A program made the position numbers and the translations under genes. A stretch of 64,000 nt of DNA. Origin: an uncultured Gemmiger sp. (GTDB lineage: Bacteria; Bacillota; Clostridia; Oscillospirales; Ruminococcaceae). The stretch lies in the NCBI GenBank assembly GCA_944386225.1, contig CALXAH010000005.1, positions 1 to 64,000 of the forward strand, written 5' to 3'. Shown here piece by piece: positions 60,714-64,000 of this stretch (positions within the stretch are counted from its first letter, which is position 1; each line of letters starts with the position of its first letter). The notes beneath the pieces are model-generated. The model searched no databases. It saw only the letters and a list, made by a program, of their open reading frames with translations, and had not been told where the DNA came from.

Positions 60714-61559
60714 ATGAAAGAAGACCTGCTTGCCATCGGGAAAATGGCAAAGCTGAACCGGGTTTCCATCACCACATTGCGGCTGTACGATGAAAAGGGG
60801 CTGCTTAAGCCCCGTTATGTGGATCCGGATACCGGCTATCGCTATTACAGCATCGAACAAAACGCCCGCCTGGATATGATTGCCTATATGAAAGAACTGG
60901 GCATGAGCCTCTCGGAAATCGGGCAGGCTCTGCAAAAAGAGGATATCACCCTGATTGAGGAACTGCTGGCCCGCAAGAACGAACAGCTGCACCAGCAGAT
61001 GCGCCAGCTGAAGGCGCGTCACGACGCCGTAGAGCGGGCAATCCAGTCCATTGAACGGTACCGCAAATCCCCCGCCACGGGCACCCTGTCGCTGGAGTAC
61101 ATCGACCGGCGCTATGCCTGGGGGATTCCCTGCCCGGAAAACTTCTACAGCAACGGTATCCGCAGCTATGAGACCTCTTTGCAGGCACTGCGCCACACCC
61201 TGGCACAGCAGGGGCTGGAGCAGATCCACTCGTATAATATCGGCACCACTATCGGGCGGGATGATTTTCTGTCGGAACGGTTTGTGGCCGGGCAGATTTT
61301 TCTTTTTGCCGGCCGGGATTTACCGCTTCGGGAAGGCGCGCCCCGGATCGTGGACAGCGGTATGTACGCCTGCATTTATCTGGACAACTTCGACGATGAA
61401 ATCCCCTGCGCCCGGATGCTGCTGGACTACTGCCGCCGCAATGGTTACCGGGTGGCGGGCGATTATATTTGCGAGGTTATGACCGGCTTTCAGGTGTTTG
61501 ACAGTGATCCCCGCAGCATGTTCCTGCGCCTGCAGGTGCCGGTGGCTTTTGTCAAATAA
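60714..61559 (+). CDS. MerR-family regulator with GyrI-like effector domain
   Basis: A 281-residue regulator. The N-terminal MerR winged helix (AIGKMAKLNRVSITTLRLYDEKGLLKP region, residues 7-34) is followed by a coiled-coil dimerisation helix (about 80-118) and a C-terminal domain of about 150 residues of the GyrI/BmrR ligand-binding type (YAWGIPCPENFYS, VPVAFVK). This is the layout of BmrR-like multidrug-sensing activators. CAGGAGG lies six bases before the ATG. Divergent from the small membrane protein. Confidence 0.92.
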   Translation: MKEDLLAIGKMAKLNRVSITTLRLYDEKGLLKPRYVDPDTGYRYYSIEQNARLDMIAYMKELGMSLSEIGQALQKEDITLIEELLARKNEQLHQQMRQLKARHDAVERAIQSIERYRKSPATGTLSLEYIDRRYAWGIPCPENFYSNGIRSYETSLQALRHTLAQQGLEQIHSYNIGTTIGRDDFLSERFVAGQIFLFAGRDLPLREGAPRIVDSGMYACIYLDNFDDEIPCARMLLDYCRRNGYRVAGDYICEVMTGFQVFDSDPRSMFLRLQVPVAFVK

Positions 61560-61576
61560 GGCCGTTTGCGAAAATA

Positions 61577-61653
61577 TTGTGATTTTTTCACGGAATCTGT
61601 TGACTCTCTTGCGGCGTAAGGGTTTAGACTAAAACCAACAGGAGGGCATCCAT
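61577..61653 (+). promoter_or_regulatory. Promoter region of the oxidoreductase gene
   Basis: A dyad GTGA-N5-TCAC (61579-61591), Crp/Fnr-like in shape, precedes TTGACT (61600-61605) and TTTAGACT (about 61623-61630). The region between 61560 and 61719 holds nothing else recognised. Assignment of the dyad to a Crp/Fnr protein is speculative. Confidence 0.4.
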
Positions 61654-61719
61654 CGCCCCCCACCCGTGCAAAGCCACGGGTTCACTAAATCATACAGCCG
61701 GAAAAGGAGGCAATTTTCT

Positions 61720-62745
61720 ATGGAAAAGATCAAGGTTGTTCAGTACGGGTGCGGTAAAATGGCCAAATACACCCTGCGGTATCTGTATGAGCACGGTGCG
61801 CAGATTGTGGGCGCCATCGATGTGAATCCCGAAGTTGTGGGGATGGACGTGGGCGATTTTTCCGAACTGGGCGTCAAGACCGGCATCCTGATTTCCAACG
61901 ACGCCGACCGGGTGCTGGACGAATGCGACGCGGATGTGGCCATCGTGACCCTATTCAGCTTTATCGGGGATATCTACGATCATGTGGAGAAATGCGTATC
62001 CCGCGGCATCAACGTGATCACCACCTGCGAGGAGGCCATCTACCCCTGGACCACCGCCGCCGCCCAGATCAACCGGCTGGATGCGCTGGCCAAAGAGACC
62101 GGCTGCACCATCACCGGTTCCGGCATGCAGGACATTTTCTGGATCAACATGGTGGCCATGGTGGCCAGCGGCTGCCACAAGCTTACCCGCATTCAGGGCG
62201 CTTACAGCTACAATGTGGAGGACTACGGTCTGGCGCTGGCCAAGGCCCACGGCTGCGGCCTGACCAAAGAGGAGTTCGAGGCGCAGATCGCCCATCCCGC
62301 CGCCTTTGAGCCCTCCTATGCCTGGAACGCCAGCGAAGCCATCTGCAACAAACTGGGCCTGACCATCAAATCCATCACCCAGAAGCATGTTCCCTGTGTG
62401 GCCGATCACGATATGTACAGCGCCACCCTGGGCGAGACCATCCCGGCCGGCAACTGCATCGGCATGTCCGCCGTGGTGACCATTGAAACCATGCAGGGCA
62501 TCACCATCGAGGAGGAGACCATCGGCAAGGTCTACGGCCCGGATGACGGCGATATGTGCGACTGGAAGCTGTCCGGCGAACCGGATACCGAGTTCCATGT
62601 GGTCAAACCCGCCACCGTGGAGCACACCTGCGCCACCATCGTGAACCGTATCCCCTCGCTGCTGAACGCCCCCGCCGGATACGTGACCTGCGACCAGCTG
62701 GAGCCCCACTGCTACCTGACCTACCCGATGGAATATCACGTATAA
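61720..62745 (+). CDS. NAD(P)-dependent amine dehydrogenase-like protein (2,4-diaminopentanoate dehydrogenase / DapB-like)
   Basis: A 341-residue Rossmann protein. The nucleotide motif [17 protein letters not shown] (about 6-22) is a G-x-G-x-x-A type, followed by an acidic strand end VGAIDVNPE. The domain arrangement resembles dihydrodipicolinate reductase and the 2,4-diaminopentanoate dehydrogenase group, which share length and the [22 protein letters not shown] middle. It may oxidatively deaminate an amino acid derivative (ornithine or lysine fermentation), but the ornithine pathway genes are not here. AAAAGGAGG stands 11 bases before the ATG. It is monocistronic with a strong hairpin after it. 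Confidence 0.75.
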   Translation: MEKIKVVQYGCGKMAKYTLRYLYEHGAQIVGAIDVNPEVVGMDVGDFSELGVKTGILISNDADRVLDECDADVAIVTLFSFIGDIYDHVEKCVSRGINVITTCEEAIYPWTTAAAQINRLDALAKETGCTITGSGMQDIFWINMVAMVASGCHKLTRIQGAYSYNVEDYGLALAKAHGCGLTKEEFEAQIAHPAAFEPSYAWNASEAICNKLGLTIKSITQKHVPCVADHDMYSATLGETIPAGNCIGMSAVVTIETMQGITIEEETIGKVYGPDDGDMCDWKLSGEPDTEFHVVKPATVEHTCATIVNRIPSLLNAPAGYVTCDQLEPHCYLTYPMEYHV

Positions 62746-62754
62746 CCTGCTAAA

Positions 62755-62794
62755 AGCGCCCCCGCCCGGTGATACCGGGCGGGGGCGCTGCTGT
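62755..62794 (+). terminator. Hairpin after the oxidoreductase gene
   Basis: A 15-bp perfect stem (62755-62769 with 62775-62789, loop TGATA), tail GCTGTT. Confidence 0.75.
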
Positions 62795-62802
62795 TAAAAG
62801 TA

Positions 62803-62833
62803 AAAAGTCCCGTGCAGATTGCACAGGACTTTT
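62803..62833 (-). terminator. Native terminator of the tRNA-Ala remnant
   Basis: AAAAGTCC pairs with GGACTTTT, with an inner GTGC/GCAC stem. On the minus strand it begins right after the CCA end of the tRNA remnant and is followed by TACTTTT, as expected for the terminator of an original full-length tRNA gene. Confidence 0.75.
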
Positions 62834-62834
62834 C

Positions 62835-62880
62835 TGGTGGAGATAAGCGGGATCGAACCGCTGACCTCTTGAATGCCATT
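62835..62880 (-). pseudogene. 3' part of tRNA-Ala(GGC): probable attachment site
   Basis: On the minus strand the bases from 62880 to 62835 match the anticodon loop (A-T-GGC-A-T), the anticodon-stem 3' strand TCAAG, variable loop AGGTC, T arm AGCGGTTCGATCCCGCT, and acceptor TATCTCC with encoded CCA of a tRNA-Ala. The D arm, 5' acceptor strand and 5' anticodon stem are missing: upstream sequence (62881 on) is unrelated. A clean break in the anticodon loop is where tyrosine recombinases commonly cross over, so this is read as an att junction, with an element lying to the right. Confidence 0.85.
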
Positions 62881-63150
62881 TTATGGGACTATTAGTACAA
62901 ACGGAAAAACTGGAAAATACCGCAGAATCAAGCCATTTTCGGGCTCTTTCGTTTCTATATTTTAGTCGCAAAACATGCCGATTCAATACCAGTTCATTAC
63001 GACCTTTGGATGGACAAATTTTGCAGCGCACTTGATACAGAACTCACTGCTTGATCGGTACACACCCGCACCTCTCAAAGCTGAAGAAATCAAGGTTTGC
63101 GCGCCCCTGCCCCATAAAAAGCAGAGGGTATTTGTGAGGCCGGAGCGGGC

Positions 63151-63377
63151 AAAATCGGTGGGTATTTATGGCAAGCCCGTACCGCTCGGCTGCCATCCGG
63201 AGTAGTGGCGGATTTTGCCAGAAATCAGTGGGTATCGCGGTGCCCTTATCCCGTGAACCTATTGTAACAAATCACCACTAAAATGTGAAGCAAAATCGGT
63301 GGGTATTTCTGGCGGTTTTGCACCTACCGATTTGTACTGTTTTAGAGCGTTTTTATACCAGCCCTACCCACCGATTT
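63151..63377. repeat. Cluster of four ATCGGTGGGTAT repeats
   Basis: AAAATCGGTGGGTATTT at 63151-63167 and 63292-63308; AAATCAGTGGGTAT at 63222-63235; inverted TACCCACCGATTT at 63365-63377. The starts are about 70 bases apart. A partial inverted copy ACCTACCGATTT is at 63322-63333. The stretch 62881-63484 has no convincing gene. Such evenly spaced copies near an attachment site could be recombinase arm sites, replication iterons or an intergenic repeat family. Confidence 0.8.
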
Positions 63378-63484
63378 TTTATGGTTCCTTAAATGTTATC
63401 CAGCCGGACGTACGCATTCTTGCGAGTGCCCTCAGAGAACGGGTGGGAGTGGTATGCCCGCCAGCCAAATCTTGCCGAAAGGGT

Positions 63485-63940
63485 ATGCTGAATAGAGCCG
63501 AGCAAACCGCACAGCTTACCGGTCTTTCCCGTTTTGGTCAGTATTTGACCCTGCTCTTTGAAGCAGATATGCTGGCCGGCAACGAGAACCGTCACCTGAA
63601 CAACATCGCCGTGCTGCGTCGGGGCGAAGGTTTTGACTACTGTCCCCTCTTTGATTTCGGGGCGGGGCTGCTTTCCAATACGCGGGGCTACCAGCTGGAC
63701 ATTGAGCCCCGCGCCCACCTGCGGCTGCACGCGCTTCCGCTGGGCACTACTTTCGGCCGACAGGTCCAGGCCGCCCGGGCTGTTTACTGCCCTCAGCTGG
63801 AGTGGACCTTTACCGCCGATGACATCGCCAACGCGCTGGCCAGACCGCTGGAGTTTTATGCCCAGCGGGACCGGGCCGATATTGCCGACCGGGTAACCGT
63901 ATGTATTCAGATGCAGGCCAATAAACAGTTACTAAGATGA
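63485..63940 (+). pseudogene. HipA-like kinase, C-terminal fragment
   Basis: About 152 residues from MLNRAEQTAQLTGL to the TGA at 63940. The stretch LLFEADMLAGNENRHLNNIAV carries the D-x-x-x-x-N-x-x-R-H-x-x-N pattern of HipA-type kinases (catalytic loop), and CPLFDFGAGLLS is the metal-binding segment. The first half of a HipA/CtkA-like protein, including the P-loop region, is absent upstream in any frame that I could follow, and no ribosome binding site precedes the ATG. It looks like a truncated passenger gene of the element marked by the tRNA remnant. Confidence 0.65.
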
Positions 63941-63963
63941 GTGCAAAACGCACAAAAGAGCGG

Positions 63964-64000
63964 AACCTGTGAGTAGCCGTCAAACGGCCACACACAGGTT
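63964..64000. terminator. Inverted repeat at the window end
   Basis: AACCTGTG (63964-63971) pairs with CACAGGTT (63993-64000), with a smaller CCGT/ACGG stem inside. The following bases lie outside the window, so a terminator role cannot be confirmed. Confidence 0.4.

Noticed and set aside
62750..63031. A 93-codon minus-strand frame across the tRNA remnant
   Set aside because: It reads through the tRNA sequence and terminator; the peptide is the usual translation artefact of a tRNA 3' half.
63151..63377. CRISPR array
   Set aside because: Only three direct copies of a 14-17-base motif with one inverted copy; spacers of about 55 bases are not uniform in CRISPR style, and no cas genes are seen.

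Overview
The window looks like chromosome from a high-GC anaerobic member of the Bacillota, most likely class Clostridia and a gut Oscillospiraceae/Ruminococcaceae-type lineage. The evidence is strong GGAGG-type ribosome binding sites, sigma-A style TTGACA/TATAAT promoters, a T-box leader, lipoprotein solute-binding proteins, YesM/YesN-type two-component proteins, acetate kinase, GTP-dependent PEP carboxykinase, and coding sequence so GC-rich at third positions that long spurious frames lie opposite most genes. No rRNA, CRISPR array, insertion sequence or complete tRNA was seen. Species identity is inference.

Layout. 1-545: the start of an XRE regulator with a repeat-studded promoter, abutting a truncated YczE-like membrane gene. 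585-3614 (-): ROK/BadF-type sugar kinase, GPH sugar transporter and PIG-L deacetylase. 3703-8196 (-): RND permease with a large coiled-coil insert, then its TetR repressor, with a perfect palindrome at the promoter. 8464-10371 (+): GT-C-like membrane protein. 10397-15839 (+): T-box controlled ilvB-ilvN-ilvC-ilvD, the branched-chain amino acid operon. 15908-19367 (-): aconitase-family hydratase, PHP phosphoesterase and TSCPD protein. 19476-21735 (-): Crp/Fnr regulator, GT2 glycosyltransferase and flavin reductase, divergent from a three-gene ABC importer (21862-24258). 24387-25586: CofE-like ligase. 25725-28237: BlaI/BlaR1 pair with a frameshifted BlaR1. 28317-29310 (-): XRE-membrane protein and lipoprotein. 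29456-33974: pckG, tmcAL and divergent ackA. 34097-38880 (-): complete livJHMGF branched-chain amino acid importer. 39169-40146: YerC/TrpR-like regulator and xpt.

40316-48933 is an accessory carbohydrate/redox area. It holds two URO-D-like TIM barrels around a mutarotase-like gene, a divergent AraC regulator, an orphan sugar-binding lipoprotein, and an AraC regulator divergent from a flavinylated fumarate-reductase-like lipoprotein broken by an 11-bp tandem duplication. 49092-50206: MarR plus YczE membrane protein. 50259-59976 (-) is the most coherent unusual system: a solute-binding lipoprotein, YesM-type kinase and AraC-type response regulator (HptARS-like) upstream of an AfuABC/FbpABC-like importer whose binding protein is a paralogue of the sensor lipoprotein, followed by a YihX-like HAD phosphatase and a phosphohexomutase. 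Together these suggest sensing, import and processing of a phosphorylated sugar. 60184-62745: small membrane protein, MerR regulator and an amine-dehydrogenase-like oxidoreductase. 62746-64000: the 3' half of a tRNA-Ala with its terminator, a cluster of short repeats and a HipA-like fragment, which I read as one edge of an integrated element.

Metabolic links: the ilv operon and the liv importer both serve branched-chain amino acids; pckG, ackA and tmcAL sit around PEP and acetate metabolism; a large share of the window is sugar sensing and uptake.
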